Shown: positions 18,953-27,782 of the stretch, piece after piece
Layout: the number at the start of each line of letters is the position of its first letter
How positions within the stretch are numbered: the stretch's first letter is position 1
Assembly: GCA_023423895.1 (NCBI GenBank)
Contig: JAFAER010000245.1
Span: forward strand, 44,631-108,630
DNA from: Pseudomonadota bacterium
GTDB taxonomy: Bacteria; Myxococcota_A; Polyangia; Polyangiales; Polyangiaceae
Length of the DNA: 64,000 nucleotides
Reading direction: 5' to 3'
Notes under the pieces: generated by a model
Databases searched by the model: none
What the model was told of the DNA's origin: nothing
Seen by the model: the letters and a program-made list of their open reading frames with translations, nothing else
Position numbers and translations under genes: made by a program

Positions 18953-18976
18953 GGCCCGGACGATACCATCGCGCCC

Positions 18977-20212
18977 GTGTGGAAGGGGCTCGTGGTCTTC
19001 GGCATCACCTACGTCCTCGTGGCGGGCCGGCGGCTGCAGAGGCTCCCGATCGATCGCCCGTCGGGCGCGCTCATCGGCGCCGTGCTCGCCGTCGCGCTCG
19101 GGGCCCTCACCCCCGCGGAGGCCGGTGCCGCCGTCGACAAGAGCACGCTCACGCTGCTCTTCGCTGTCATGGGGATGGGCGCGTTCCTCTCGATCGAGGG
19201 CTTCCTCGAGCGGGCGACGCCTCGGCTCGTGACGATCGCGCGGACGCGCAGTCGCCTGCTCGGCGCCGTCGTGTGGGGCTCGGGGATCCTCTCCGCCTTC
19301 GTGACGAACGACGCGGTCTGCGTGCTCGCAGCGCCGCTCGTGGTCGAGCTCATCGAGCGATGGAAGCTTCCGCGCTTGCCGTTCCTCCTGGCGCTCGCGA
19401 CGGGCGCGAACACTGGGAGCGTCGCGACGCTGGTCGGCAATCCGCAGAACATGCTCTGCGCGAGCCTCGGTGAGCTCGACTTCGCGACGTTCCTCCTCCA
19501 CATGGGGCCCGTCGCGTTGCTCGGCCTCGCTGCCAACCATGCCATCCTCGCGTGGCTCTTCCGCAAGGATCTCTCCGGCGCGCTCGAAGTCGGGGAACAG
19601 GTGCCCGGCAAGCTCAAGCTGTTCACGTCTCGCACGATCCTCACGCTCAGCGTCATCGCCGGGACGGTCGTCGTCTACACGGCCGGCGGGAGCCTGTCGT
19701 TCACCGCGCTGGCTGGGTTCGTGCTCCTCCTCCTGCTCCATCGCGTCCCGGCGGAGAAGGTGTGGGAGAGGATCGACTGGTCGATCCTCATCTTCTTCGG
19801 CGGCCTCTTCATCGCCGTCGACGCGCTCGCGCGCAGTGGCGCGGTGAGCGCGGTGTTCGAGTGGGCGCCGCTGTTCGATCCGTCTCTCGGGCATCTGTCG
19901 TACGCGCGGGCCTCCGTGTTCTTCATGATCGGCAGCAACATCGTCACGAACGTGCCCTTCATCTTGATCGTCCGACCGGAGATGAGTCGCATGCCGGACC
20001 CGCTCCTCGCCTGGGAGCTGCTCGCGATGGCATCGACGTTCGCGGGCAACCTCACGCTCCTCGGATCGGTCGCGAACGTGATCGTGTCCGAGAAGAGCCA
20101 CCGCATCGGCGGGCTCAGCTTCATGGAGTACCTGCGGGCGGGCCTTCCGGTGGCGATCGTCACCACGGCGATCGGTACCGTGTGGCTCGTCGGCCTACGC
20201 GTTTTTTTCTGA
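18977..20212 (+). CDS. SLC13/anion-type inner-membrane transporter
   Basis: 411-residue polytopic membrane protein with about 10-11 hydrophobic helices. It carries repeated family signatures: FVTNDAVCVLAAPL, ATGANTGSVATLVGNPQN and SNIVTNVPFILI. The duplicated N/T/P-containing hairpins are typical of the SLC13/ArsB (ion transporter) superfamily, which moves anions such as dicarboxylates, sulfate or arsenite with a cation gradient; the substrate cannot be read from sequence. GTG at 18977 is chosen: hydrophobic sequence starts immediately, and the open frame upstream is antisense to the MoxR and DUF5682 genes. The last codons include a run of seven T (near 20202-20208). Convergent with the PEGA gene, gap 10 bp. 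Confidence 0.75.
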   Translation: MWKGLVVFGITYVLVAGRRLQRLPIDRPSGALIGAVLAVALGALTPAEAGAAVDKSTLTLLFAVMGMGAFLSIEGFLERATPRLVTIARTRSRLLGAVVWGSGILSAFVTNDAVCVLAAPLVVELIERWKLPRLPFLLALATGANTGSVATLVGNPQNMLCASLGELDFATFLLHMGPVALLGLAANHAILAWLFRKDLSGALEVGEQVPGKLKLFTSRTILTLSVIAGTVVVYTAGGSLSFTALAGFVLLLLLHRVPAEKVWERIDWSILIFFGGLFIAVDALARSGAVSAVFEWAPLFDPSLGHLSYARASVFFMIGSNIVTNVPFILIVRPEMSRMPDPLLAWELLAMASTFAGNLTLLGSVANVIVSEKSHRIGGLSFMEYLRAGLPVAIVTTAIGTVWLVGLRVFF

Positions 20213-20222
20213 CGCGCGTCGG

Positions 20223-21167
20223 TCAGAACCGCAGCTCGGCTTTCACCTGACCAGGCGCGATCGTCCCCGTATCCGGGCTCGTCTCGGTCGTCAGCGCGAC
20301 GACGGTGGCCACGCCTCCGGCGGCCACGACACCGACGGCGGTCCAGAACCACCACTTGCCGAGGATCGAGGCGCGTTGGGCCATCGGGACGTCGACGTCC
20401 TTTCGCTCTCCGGGGCCGAGGACGACGTTCGTCTCGGCGCTCTCGTAGCCGTCGCGCTGGAGGGCGACCCGATGCGAGCCGGGGGAGACGGCGGACTCGG
20501 CGGGGACGATGCCGAGCCGCTTTCCGTCGAGCGACACCCATGCGCCCGCGACCGGTGACGTCACGCGGAGGAGGCCCGTCGTCGCGCGCGACGAGAGCTG
20601 CACGTCGGCGGTCTCGACCTTCGCGCCAGGCAGCTCGACGTCCTTCTCGAACGGGAAGTAGCCCTCCTTGGTGACGATCAACTTCTGTCGACCGGCGTTG
20701 ACGCGGATCACGGTCTGACCCGCGCGCGTCTTGCCGATGACGCGCTGGCCGAGCCGGATCTCCGCATCGTCGATCGGCGCGCTGATCACGAGCGTCGAGA
20801 CGCGCGTGCGTACCTCGCGGAGGAGCTCGTCGAGCTTCGGGACGCGCGCCTTCAGCTCTTTCGGGGCCTTGTCGGCGAACTCCTCGAGCGCATCGAGCGC
20901 CTTGGGAAACTCGGCGAGCCCTTCGTATGCGCGGCCCATGTTGTAGAGGAGCGCAGGGTTCTTCGTGGCTTCGTAGGCGGTTCGATAGAAGGAGAGCGCC
21001 TCCTCGTAGCGGAGGGCGATCATCGCCTCGTCGCCTTTGCGCTTTGCTTCGTCAACGCCGGAAGCGGTCGTGGGCGCGGACTGCGCAAACACCGGGCCGC
21101 TCACCGTCGTGGCGACGGTCGCTGCCAAAAGGGAGCCCAGAAGGACGAGGCGTCGGTGCGTCGACAT
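20223..21167 (-). CDS. PEGA-domain/TPR exported protein
   Basis: 314 residues. A signal peptide ends near Ala-Gln (GPVFAQS, about residue 26). A TPR-like helical segment (about 35-110, with a typical YNMGRAYEGL) is followed by two PEGA-type beta modules (about 125-190 and 195-255, the second carrying WVSLDGKRLG). A transmembrane helix follows (about 270-290, WWFWTAVGVVAAGGVA), and a short tail ends the protein. Myxobacteria encode many such proteins, usually surface or envelope-anchored with unknown partners. The ATG at 21167 was preferred to the upstream in-frame codon at 21239 because the signal peptide starts there. Confidence 0.7.
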   Translation of the reverse strand: MSTHRRLVLLGSLLAATVATTVSGPVFAQSAPTTASGVDEAKRKGDEAMIALRYEEALSFYRTAYEATKNPALLYNMGRAYEGLAEFPKALDALEEFADKAPKELKARVPKLDELLREVRTRVSTLVISAPIDDAEIRLGQRVIGKTRAGQTVIRVNAGRQKLIVTKEGYFPFEKDVELPGAKVETADVQLSSRATTGLLRVTSPVAGAWVSLDGKRLGIVPAESAVSPGSHRVALQRDGYESAETNVVLGPGERKDVDVPMAQRASILGKWWFWTAVGVVAAGGVATVVALTTETSPDTGTIAPGQVKAELRF

Positions 21168-21267
21168 GCCGTGCGCCGAGCGTAACACGATGTTTTCCCT
21201 GGCCAGCCGGACGGCAAAATGCAGGCAGGGGGTCGACAATTCACCCGCGAGGGCGGCATTCGGCCAG

Positions 21268-21282
21268 CGTCACCGTATACTG
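21268..21282 (+). promoter_or_regulatory. candidate promoter element upstream of protease gene
   Basis: The 15-mer CGTCACCGTATACTG contains a -10-like TATACT (21276-21281), 70 bp upstream of the protease ATG. A nearly identical 15-mer lies 74 bp upstream of the matrixin gene (29197-29211). No TTGACA-like box is visible at standard spacing, so an alternative sigma factor or an activator site is possible. Inferred from similarity and position only. Confidence 0.35.
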
Positions 21283-21350
21283 GTGCGCCCGCTTGTCCGG
21301 AGCGTCGGGGCGTGGTCCCGGTGCACGGAGCACGCCGGCAGAGGTGATCG

Positions 21351-22805
21351 ATGCGTCTGTCTCTCGTGCAGTCCGTGCCGTTCCTCGTCCTCGGTCTCTC
21401 CGGGATCGCGTGCTCGATGGAGCCTCCCGGCTCCGAGGCATCGAGCTCCGACGTCGGTCGTACGGCGAGCGCCGTCATCAACGGTTCCGTCGATACGGCG
21501 CATCCAGCGGTCGTCGCCCTCATCCTCGCGCAGGGGAGCCAGGGCGGGCTCTGCTCGGGAACGATCGTGAAGAAGGACGTCCAGCGCGGCATCGGCTGGG
21601 TCGCGACGGCCGCCCACTGCGTCGAGGTCCCGCCGGCCCTCGTCCTGCAGGCACAGGACTTCACTGCGCCGGACGCGCTGCGCTACGAGGTCATCGACTA
21701 CGAGGCCGACCCGAGATACTCGCCGCAGAGCGGAGGTTACGACTTCGCGGTCGTGCGCATCGCGGGCGTCGACGAGACGACGCCGGTCATCCCGCTGACG
21801 ACGTCTCCGGACGGCGTCACGCGGAGCACGCCGGTCACGAGCGTCGGTTTCGGGCGTACCTCGCTGTCCGAGCCCACGTCGCCGAACGACGAGAACACGG
21901 AGCGGCGTGTCGTCCAGAAGACGGTGGACGAAGTGACGTCGACCTTGATCGGCTACGACATGTCGACGCGCGGCATCTGCCAGGGCGACAGCGGTGGCCC
22001 GGTGCTGCTCGGAACGGGCGCCAACCAGCGCGTCGTCGGGATCCATTCGTTCGTCGCGGGCGGCTGCGACGGTCGCGGCTACAGCGCTCGCGTGACCGCG
22101 GGGCTCACGTTCTTCAACCAGCAGCTCAACAAGGCGCTGCCGGCCGAGAACTGCTCGCTCTGCGAGAAAGTGGCGAACTCGGGCAAGCACGAGTGCGCTG
22201 CTCTCAGCGCATCCTGCCTCGCCGACAAGGACTGCCGCGGCTACTACGAGTGCCTCTCGGGAGGAAAAAAGGCGGCCGAGTGCCTCGAAGAGTTTCCGCT
22301 CGCGGAGGGACCGTTCAACGCCGCAGCGAACTGCACGTGTACCCGCGCCTGCGCCGATCTCTGCTCGAGCTTCTCGCAGTGCAGGGCCGCTCCGAAGTGT
22401 GGCTATCGGATGGAAGCGGGGGACTGCAACACGTGCATCGAAGCTTCGTGTTGCGAAGAGGAGACGGACTGCGCCGCCGACGGGCAGTGCTACGTCTGCC
22501 TCAAGAACAATGACGCCGATCCCGAGTGCGCGACGAACGCCGCTCGGAAGAAGCTCGCGACGTGTGCTGCGAGCAAATGCGCGACGGAATGCGCCGACTC
22601 ACCCATCCAGGCCGGAGCCGACGAGCCTGCGGAGGAGGATGAGGCTCCGGCCGGCGAGGGGCCCACGGCAGGCACGACGACGATCACCCGTACGGGCTGC
22701 GGAGCTGCAGCGGGCGGTGCGACGAGCGCCGGCGGTGTTCTCGCGATCGCGATGGCCGTCGTCGTCGCTGCGGCTCGGCGGAGGCGCGTCAACGAGGTCG
22801 GCTGA
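21351..22805 (+). CDS. trypsin-like serine protease, lipoprotein with MYXO-CTERM-like tail
   Basis: 484-residue secreted protease (S1 family). The signal peptide has a lipobox-like GIAC (Cys21). A propeptide precedes the protease, whose activation site is near AVINGS (41-46). The catalytic triad is His89 (TAAHC), Asp131 (YDFAV) and Ser214 (GDSGGP). From about residue 265 a Cys-rich region follows with at least 20 Cys, probably disulfide-knotted repeats. An acidic/Thr linker leads to a C-terminal Cys plus hydrophobic helix plus RRRR, a MYXO-CTERM-like surface-sorting signal. ATG 21351 follows TGATCG with a weak GAGG-type site (21342-21345). Substrate unknown; predation or nutrient acquisition is an inference from the lineage. 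Confidence 0.8.
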   Translation: MRLSLVQSVPFLVLGLSGIACSMEPPGSEASSSDVGRTASAVINGSVDTAHPAVVALILAQGSQGGLCSGTIVKKDVQRGIGWVATAAHCVEVPPALVLQAQDFTAPDALRYEVIDYEADPRYSPQSGGYDFAVVRIAGVDETTPVIPLTTSPDGVTRSTPVTSVGFGRTSLSEPTSPNDENTERRVVQKTVDEVTSTLIGYDMSTRGICQGDSGGPVLLGTGANQRVVGIHSFVAGGCDGRGYSARVTAGLTFFNQQLNKALPAENCSLCEKVANSGKHECAALSASCLADKDCRGYYECLSGGKKAAECLEEFPLAEGPFNAAANCTCTRACADLCSSFSQCRAAPKCGYRMEAGDCNTCIEASCCEEETDCAADGQCYVCLKNNDADPECATNAARKKLATCAASKCATECADSPIQAGADEPAEEDEAPAGEGPTAGTTTITRTGCGAAAGGATSAGGVLAIAMAVVVAAARRRRVNEVG

Positions 22806-22860
22806 GCGCGCGCGCAAACCAACTTGCGCCGTCTTCTAGCCCGTGCTGGAGAATGTGCGG

Positions 22861-23697
22861 GTGAGAACGCGCGCGCTCCTGGCTGTCAGCGACCTGCACG
22901 TGCGCCAGGTCCAGAACCGGCGCTTCGTGGAGCAGATCGCGGAGGCGAGGCCCGAGCGTTCGCCGGACTGGCTCATCCTCGCGGGTGACCTCGGCGAGTC
23001 ACCGCGAGACCTCGAGCTCGTCTTCGAGACGCTCGCGCCGAAGTTCGAGCGGCTCGTCTGGGTGCCCGGCAATCACGAGCTCTGGACGGTCGAGAAGGAC
23101 GGACCTCGTGGTGAGGAGCGTTACGCGCGGCTCGTCGAGACGTGCCGGCGCTTCGACGTCCTCTCGCCCGAAGATCCCTACGAGCGCTGGCCCGGCGACA
23201 GCGGCAGCGGTGCGGTCGTGATCGCGCCGCTCTTCCTCCTCTACGACTACTCGTTCCGTCCCGACGACGTGCCGGCCGATCGCGCGCTGGCGTGGGCGGC
23301 CGAGGCCGGCCTCGTGTGCACGGACGAATACGTCCTTCATCCCGATCCGTACCCCAGTCGCGAAGCATGGTGCGAGGCGCGCTGCGCCGCCACGGAGGCG
23401 CGCCTCGCGGCGCTTCCCGAGGACGTCGGCACGATCCTCGTGAACCACTTTCCGCTCCGTCGCGAGCACGCGCGCCTTCCGCGCGTTCCGCGCTTCTCGA
23501 TCTGGTGCGGCACGCGGCGGACGGAGGACTGGCACGTCCGCTTCCGCGCGAAGGCCGTGGTCTTCGGGCACCTTCACATCCGCCAGCGGCGCGAGGTGGA
23601 CGGGGTCGCGTTCCACGAGGTCTCGCTCGGCTACCGACGCCAGTGGGATCCGACCAAGCCGGAGCGCTACTTGCACCAGGTTTGGCCGCCGCGCTGA
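22861..23697 (+). CDS. calcineurin-like metallophosphoesterase
   Basis: 278-residue soluble phosphoesterase with the complete motif series: D-x-H (SDLHVRQ, Asp11 and His13), GD (LAGDLGE), GNHE, a later His in NHFPL, and GHLH near the C-terminus. Together these bind a two-metal centre. Substrate (phosphoprotein, cyclic or linear nucleotide) cannot be inferred. GTG at 22861 is chosen, with a GGAG site 9 nt upstream; GTG codons at 22843 and 22855 are alternatives. It converges on the PAS kinase gene (gap 12 bp). Confidence 0.8.
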   Translation: MRTRALLAVSDLHVRQVQNRRFVEQIAEARPERSPDWLILAGDLGESPRDLELVFETLAPKFERLVWVPGNHELWTVEKDGPRGEERYARLVETCRRFDVLSPEDPYERWPGDSGSGAVVIAPLFLLYDYSFRPDDVPADRALAWAAEAGLVCTDEYVLHPDPYPSREAWCEARCAATEARLAALPEDVGTILVNHFPLRREHARLPRVPRFSIWCGTRRTEDWHVRFRAKAVVFGHLHIRQRREVDGVAFHEVSLGYRRQWDPTKPERYLHQVWPPR

Positions 23698-23709
23698 AGC
23701 GTCTATCGT

Positions 23710-25257
23710 TCAGGTCTTGGGCAGGCGGATCTCGAAGCGCGCGCCTTTCGGGACGTCCACGCAGACGATCCGGCCGCCGTGCGCCTCGACGAAGCGGCGT
23801 GCGGTGACGAGGCCGAGCCCGATTCCCATCGGCTTCGTGCTGTGGAGCGGCTCGAAGAGATGCGCGCTCACGTGCGGGCTGATCCCGGGCCCCGTGTCGC
23901 TGATGGTGATGACGACCTCGTCCTGCAGCGCTTCGAGCGAGACGATGAGGTCGCCGCCGTCCGGCATCGCATCGATCGCGTTGCGTACGACGTTGGCGAT
24001 CGCTCCCTGCAGCTGGTCGGCGTCGACGTTCCTCACGACAGCGTCGCCGTCGGGGAGCTCGCGGACGACACGAATGTTCGCCGGGATCCAGTCGGATGCG
24101 AGAATGCGCTCGAGGAGCTCGACGATCGACGCGGGGTGACGGTCCGGCGTCCGAACGCGCGCGTAGTCGAGCAATCCGGTGATGATGATGTTCGCGTGCC
24201 GAACCTCGTCGTGGATGATGCGGATCGCATCCTCGACGTTCTGGTGCTGGACGGGCGAGAGGTGCCGCTTGAGCACGTAGGTCGCGTTCATGATCGCCGC
24301 GAGCGGGTTTCGGATCTGATGCGCCACACCGCCCGCGAGCTGACCGAGGACCGCGAGACGCTCCTGGCGAACGAGATGCTCCTGCGCCTCCGCGAGCTCC
24401 GCGGTGCGCTCGACGACGCGTTGCTCGAGCTCGTCCCTTGCCGAGCGGAGGTGCTCCTCGAGCTGCTTTCGCTCGGTGATGTCGCGGGCGATTCCGGTCG
24501 TGCCGATGACCCTTCCCGCGTCGTCGACGATGCACGTCTTGATCGTCTCGATCCAGCCGCGCTCCCCGGCTGCGTCGACGAACGGCTCTTCGATGCGCTT
24601 CTGCATCCGCGTGCGGACGATCTCCTCGTCGTCGCGGCGGTATCGCTCGGCGAGCTCGCGCGGCCAGAGATCGGCGTCCGTGAGACCGACCACATCCTCG
24701 GGGGACGCACGTCCTGCCGCCGAGGCAAGGGGCTGGTTCGCGATGACGAAGCGCCCATGGATGTCCTTGAGCCAGGCCATGTCCGGGATGTTGTCGAGAA
24801 TGGCCTTCTTCTCGCGCTCGCCCTCGCGAAGCCGCGTTTCTTTCTGCCGCACGGCGTCGATGTTGCGAAAGATGCACGCTGCGCCGCGGATGTGCCCGAA
24901 CGGGTCACGCAGAGGGCTCGCGGTGACGAGCAGATGGGTTCCACGCGGCGTCCGCGGATTCTTCACGAACAAGCCGACGTCCCGCACGTCCTCGCCTTGG
25001 AGGGCCCGCACCACGGGCAGCTCGTCCGACGGGAAGGGCGTTCGTTCGTCGGGGCGATAGAGCCCGTACTCCGCGCTCCAGCGGCTGAGGTCGGCGGCGA
25101 ACCCTCGTTCTCCGACGATGCGGTCTGCGGCAGGGTTGCGATAGACGAGTCGACCGTGCTCGTCGATGACGAGCAGTGCGTCGCTGATGCCCGCCACGGC
25201 ATCGAGCACCCACGCACGCTCGGACGCCCCGGGAGGACCTTCGGCGCGTGCAGCCAT
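23710..25257 (-). CDS. soluble PAS-PAS histidine kinase
   Basis: 515-residue kinase without transmembrane helices, so a cytoplasmic sensor. Two PAS-type domains (about 15-130 and 145-265, the second ending in the PAC signature ARDITERK) precede a short coiled coil. The HisKA dimerisation domain has the phosphoacceptor His in GGVAHQIRNPLAAI (about 310-323). The HATPase_c domain has the N box (VVRNAIDAM), G1 (DTGPGI) and G2 (GIGLGL). No response regulator gene is adjacent, so the partner is elsewhere (orphan kinase). It converges on the metallophosphoesterase, and its start region faces the tandem repeat at 25322-25366. Confidence 0.85.
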   Translation of the reverse strand: MAARAEGPPGASERAWVLDAVAGISDALLVIDEHGRLVYRNPAADRIVGERGFAADLSRWSAEYGLYRPDERTPFPSDELPVVRALQGEDVRDVGLFVKNPRTPRGTHLLVTASPLRDPFGHIRGAACIFRNIDAVRQKETRLREGEREKKAILDNIPDMAWLKDIHGRFVIANQPLASAAGRASPEDVVGLTDADLWPRELAERYRRDDEEIVRTRMQKRIEEPFVDAAGERGWIETIKTCIVDDAGRVIGTTGIARDITERKQLEEHLRSARDELEQRVVERTAELAEAQEHLVRQERLAVLGQLAGGVAHQIRNPLAAIMNATYVLKRHLSPVQHQNVEDAIRIIHDEVRHANIIITGLLDYARVRTPDRHPASIVELLERILASDWIPANIRVVRELPDGDAVVRNVDADQLQGAIANVVRNAIDAMPDGGDLIVSLEALQDEVVITISDTGPGISPHVSAHLFEPLHSTKPMGIGLGLVTARRFVEAHGGRIVCVDVPKGARFEIRLPKT

Positions 25258-25321
25258 TCTCGTGAATGGTAGCGCATGTTCGATCGTCCTGCTGCGATGG
25301 TCGCCGAGAGCTTCGCTGATC

Positions 25322-25366
25322 GCGCTAGTCCCGCTAGTCCCGCTAGTCGCGCTAGCCCCGCTAGCC
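25322..25366. repeat. five tandem 9-bp repeats, consensus SCGCTAGYC
   Basis: Five perfectly phased 9-bp copies (GCGCTAGTC, CCGCTAGTC twice, GCGCTAGCC, CCGCTAGCC) sit between the divergently oriented PAS kinase and DUF3052-like genes. CTAG is rare in GC-rich bacterial DNA, so five in 45 bp is striking. A direct-repeat operator or slipped-strand polymorphism is possible. Both gene starts lie within about 100 bp. Confidence 0.6.
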
Positions 25367-25460
25367 CCGCGCGCGCGACGCGCATGACCTCGGACAATCC
25401 CGGCTGCGATCGGAGCCGCGGCGAAGTCGGTTAGGATGACTCGAAACGGAGGGCACGACC

Positions 25461-26102
25461 TTGGGCCAGGAGATCACGACGCAGCTTCGGTTGGATGGCC
25501 GCATCATCGACGTCACTGCGCTTCTCGAGACCGACACGCTCGTCTTCCGTGGTGGCGCGACGATGACGATCCCGTTTGCGGAGATGTTCTCCGTGGAGGC
25601 GAACGCAGGTTGGCTCGAGCTCAAGACTCCGCGCGGACTGCTCCTGCTCGAGCTCGGACCAAAAGCCGAGGCGTGGAAAGAGAAAATCAAGAACCCGAAG
25701 GCGCTCGTCGACAAGCTCGGCGTCGATGCGACCAAGAAGGTCTGCGTGGTCGGCAAGCTCGACCGCGATCTGCGCGCGGACATCGAGGCGAGCGGCGCCA
25801 AGGTCGCCAAGAGCGCCCGGGGGAAGGGCTTCGACGTGATCTTCGTCGCGGCGTTCGTGAAGAAGGACCTGGAGAAGATGCCGGCGGTCAAGGAGATGAT
25901 CGTCGATGACGGAGCCGTCTGGGTCGTCTATCCGAAGGCGAGCGCGACCGGCATCGCCGTCGATCCGGACCTCACCGAGCGCGCAGTGCTCACGGCAGGG
26001 CGGACGCTCACGATGACGGACAACAAGCAGGTGAAGATCAACGACGATCTCACCGCTGTTCGGTTCGTCATCCCGGCCGCGTACCGGAAGAAGAAGAAAT
26101 AG
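25461..26102 (+). CDS. DUF3052-like small protein
   Basis: 213-residue cytoplasmic protein. The C-terminal half (about 90-205) resembles DUF3052: alternating beta/alpha with VIFVAAFVKKDL, VWVVYPKAS and AVRFVIPAAY, ending in a poly-Lys tail. The N-terminal 80 residues form a beta-rich domain of unknown family. TTG at 25461 is chosen because GGAGGG (25448-25453) lies 7 nt upstream and the next in-frame Met would delete most of the first domain. The hybrid kinase frame starts within 4 nt of the stop at its alternative GTG start, so coupling is likely. Function unknown. Confidence 0.65.
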   Translation: MGQEITTQLRLDGRIIDVTALLETDTLVFRGGATMTIPFAEMFSVEANAGWLELKTPRGLLLLELGPKAEAWKEKIKNPKALVDKLGVDATKKVCVVGKLDRDLRADIEASGAKVAKSARGKGFDVIFVAAFVKKDLEKMPAVKEMIVDDGAVWVVYPKASATGIAVDPDLTERAVLTAGRTLTMTDNKQVKINDDLTAVRFVIPAAYRKKKK

Positions 26103-26186
26103 GTCGTGCTGTTGGAATCGACGGTGCGGGATCACTCGAAACGCGACGAGCACGGGGGCTCGGTGGCCCGTGATAGCTTCACCGCG

Positions 26187-27782
26187 ATGTCGATGGAGAA
26201 GGGGGGCGCGGCCAATCCGGTCGCGATCATTCTGGATGACCGCATCGCTCCGCCGGACGTTCCTGCGCAGACCGCACGCCTCGCCGACCTGACCGCCTTC
26301 GTCGGAGGGATCCTCTTCGAGGTGGATCAGGAGGGGCGATTTCTCGGCGTGTGGACCGGAGAGCCAGAGCTGCTCTACCGGCCCCCCGAGGAGCTGCGCG
26401 GGCGCACGGTCATGGACGTCATGGGGCAGGGGCTCGGAGAGCAGTTCCTCGGGATCTTCAAATATGTCTTCGACACGGGCGTCGCGCAGACGTTCGACTA
26501 CGTCCTCGACGTGCCCGCCGGTCGGCGCAATTTTCGTTGCGAGGTAAGGCTGACACCGCGCAGGGCGACCAGCGACGAGCCGCGCACGCTGACCCTGTTC
26601 GTGCGCGACATCACGGAGGAGACGGAGCTCCGCGCGAAGCTCGTCGAGGCAGAGCGGCTCGCCGCGATGGGCCTCGTCGCCGCGAGCATCGGGCACGAGA
26701 TACGGCAGCCGCTCGCGTTCGCGACGACCAGCATCGAGGTGCTCGCGCGCGAGCTCGCGCGTTCCGCGGCGCCGAGCCAGCAGGCGGACGAGGCTCTCGA
26801 CCACGTGCGCGATGCGCTGCGGCGAATCGCGGGGATCGCGTCGAGCGTCGGCGTCGTCGCGCCGGATCGCCAGCGCGACACCACGACCGACATCCGGCGC
26901 CCCATCGAGGCAGCGCTCGATCTCTGCGCAAGCGAGCTTCAGGGAAGAGCGAAGATCGCCGCGAGCATTCCCGAGCTGCCACGCGTTCGCGCGAACGAGG
27001 GCGAGCTGTGTCAGGTGATCACGAACGTGTTGTTGAACGCGGCGCATGCCGTGAATCCGACGCGCTCGACGACCCGCATCAGCATCGCCGCGCAGCTCAC
27101 GGACGGCGGGTCGAAGGTCCAGATCATGATCGAGGACGACGGCTGTGGGATCGACCCTGCGGTCGTCGCGCGCGTGTTCGACCCGTTCTTCTCGACGAAG
27201 GCTCCTGGCCGCGGAACCGGCCTCGGTCTGTTCGTCTCGAAGCGGATCGTCGAGGCGGCGGGAGGTCAGCTCGAGATCGACTCGCGACTGAACGAGGGGA
27301 CGACGGTCGCGATCACGCTTCCCGCAGCGACCGTAGACATCGCGACTCCGGCGTCGCAGCCGCTGGCGACGTCACGCCGGTGCACGATACTCGTGGTCGA
27401 CGACGAACCCACGTTCCTGCGCTCGCTCGAGCTGGTGCTCGAGGACACCCACGACGTCGTCGTGTCCGCGCGCTCGGCCGACGCGCTCGAGCTGGTGCGC
27501 TCGAACCCACAGCGCTTCGACGCGATTCTCTGCGATCTCTCGATGCCGGAGATCGATGGCGTCGCGTTCCACGCGCACCTCGAAACCCTCGGGCTCGCAG
27601 ACCGCTTCGTGTTGATGACGGCTGGCGCGTTCACTCCACGCGGCGAGGCCTTCGTCCGGCAGGCGAAGTGCCGTCGGATCGGAAAGCCGTTCACGCCCGA
27701 GCAGCTCTTGTCGGTGCTCGGCGGAATGATGTCACGCAGCGCGGCTGCGGCGGCGCCGAACAATCAGGCTCGTGCCCAGTAG
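26187..27782 (+). CDS. hybrid histidine kinase with C-terminal receiver
   Basis: About 531 residues. An N-terminal PAS-like domain (about 25-140) ends at the PAC-type VRDITEETEL. HisKA carries the phosphoacceptor His in SIGHEIRQPLAF. HATPase_c has the N box (NVLLNAAHA), G1 (DDGCGI) and G2 (GTGLGL). A receiver domain at the C-terminus has the acidic pair (VVDDEPT), the acceptor Asp in CDLSMPEIDG, Thr in LMTAG and Lys in GKPFT. An in-frame GTG at 26106 is 4 nt after the DUF3052-like stop and would add 27 residues; ATG 26187 is preferred for its position. The stop lies 51 bp past the stop of the convergent peptidase gene, so the last 17 codons overlap it. Confidence 0.75.
   Translation: MSMEKGGAANPVAIILDDRIAPPDVPAQTARLADLTAFVGGILFEVDQEGRFLGVWTGEPELLYRPPEELRGRTVMDVMGQGLGEQFLGIFKYVFDTGVAQTFDYVLDVPAGRRNFRCEVRLTPRRATSDEPRTLTLFVRDITEETELRAKLVEAERLAAMGLVAASIGHEIRQPLAFATTSIEVLARELARSAAPSQQADEALDHVRDALRRIAGIASSVGVVAPDRQRDTTTDIRRPIEAALDLCASELQGRAKIAASIPELPRVRANEGELCQVITNVLLNAAHAVNPTRSTTRISIAAQLTDGGSKVQIMIEDDGCGIDPAVVARVFDPFFSTKAPGRGTGLGLFVSKRIVEAAGGQLEIDSRLNEGTTVAITLPAATVDIATPASQPLATSRRCTILVVDDEPTFLRSLELVLEDTHDVVVSARSADALELVRSNPQRFDAILCDLSMPEIDGVAFHAHLETLGLADRFVLMTAGAFTPRGEAFVRQAKCRRIGKPFTPEQLLSVLGGMMSRSAAAAAPNNQARAQ

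Noticed and set aside
17681..18976. 5' extension of the SLC13-type transporter frame
   Set aside because: Antisense to the MoxR and DUF5682 genes and lacks hydrophobic helices; GTG 18977 fits the family start.
25322..25366. CRISPR-like array
   Set aside because: Units are only 9 bp with no spacers, so it is a simple tandem repeat.
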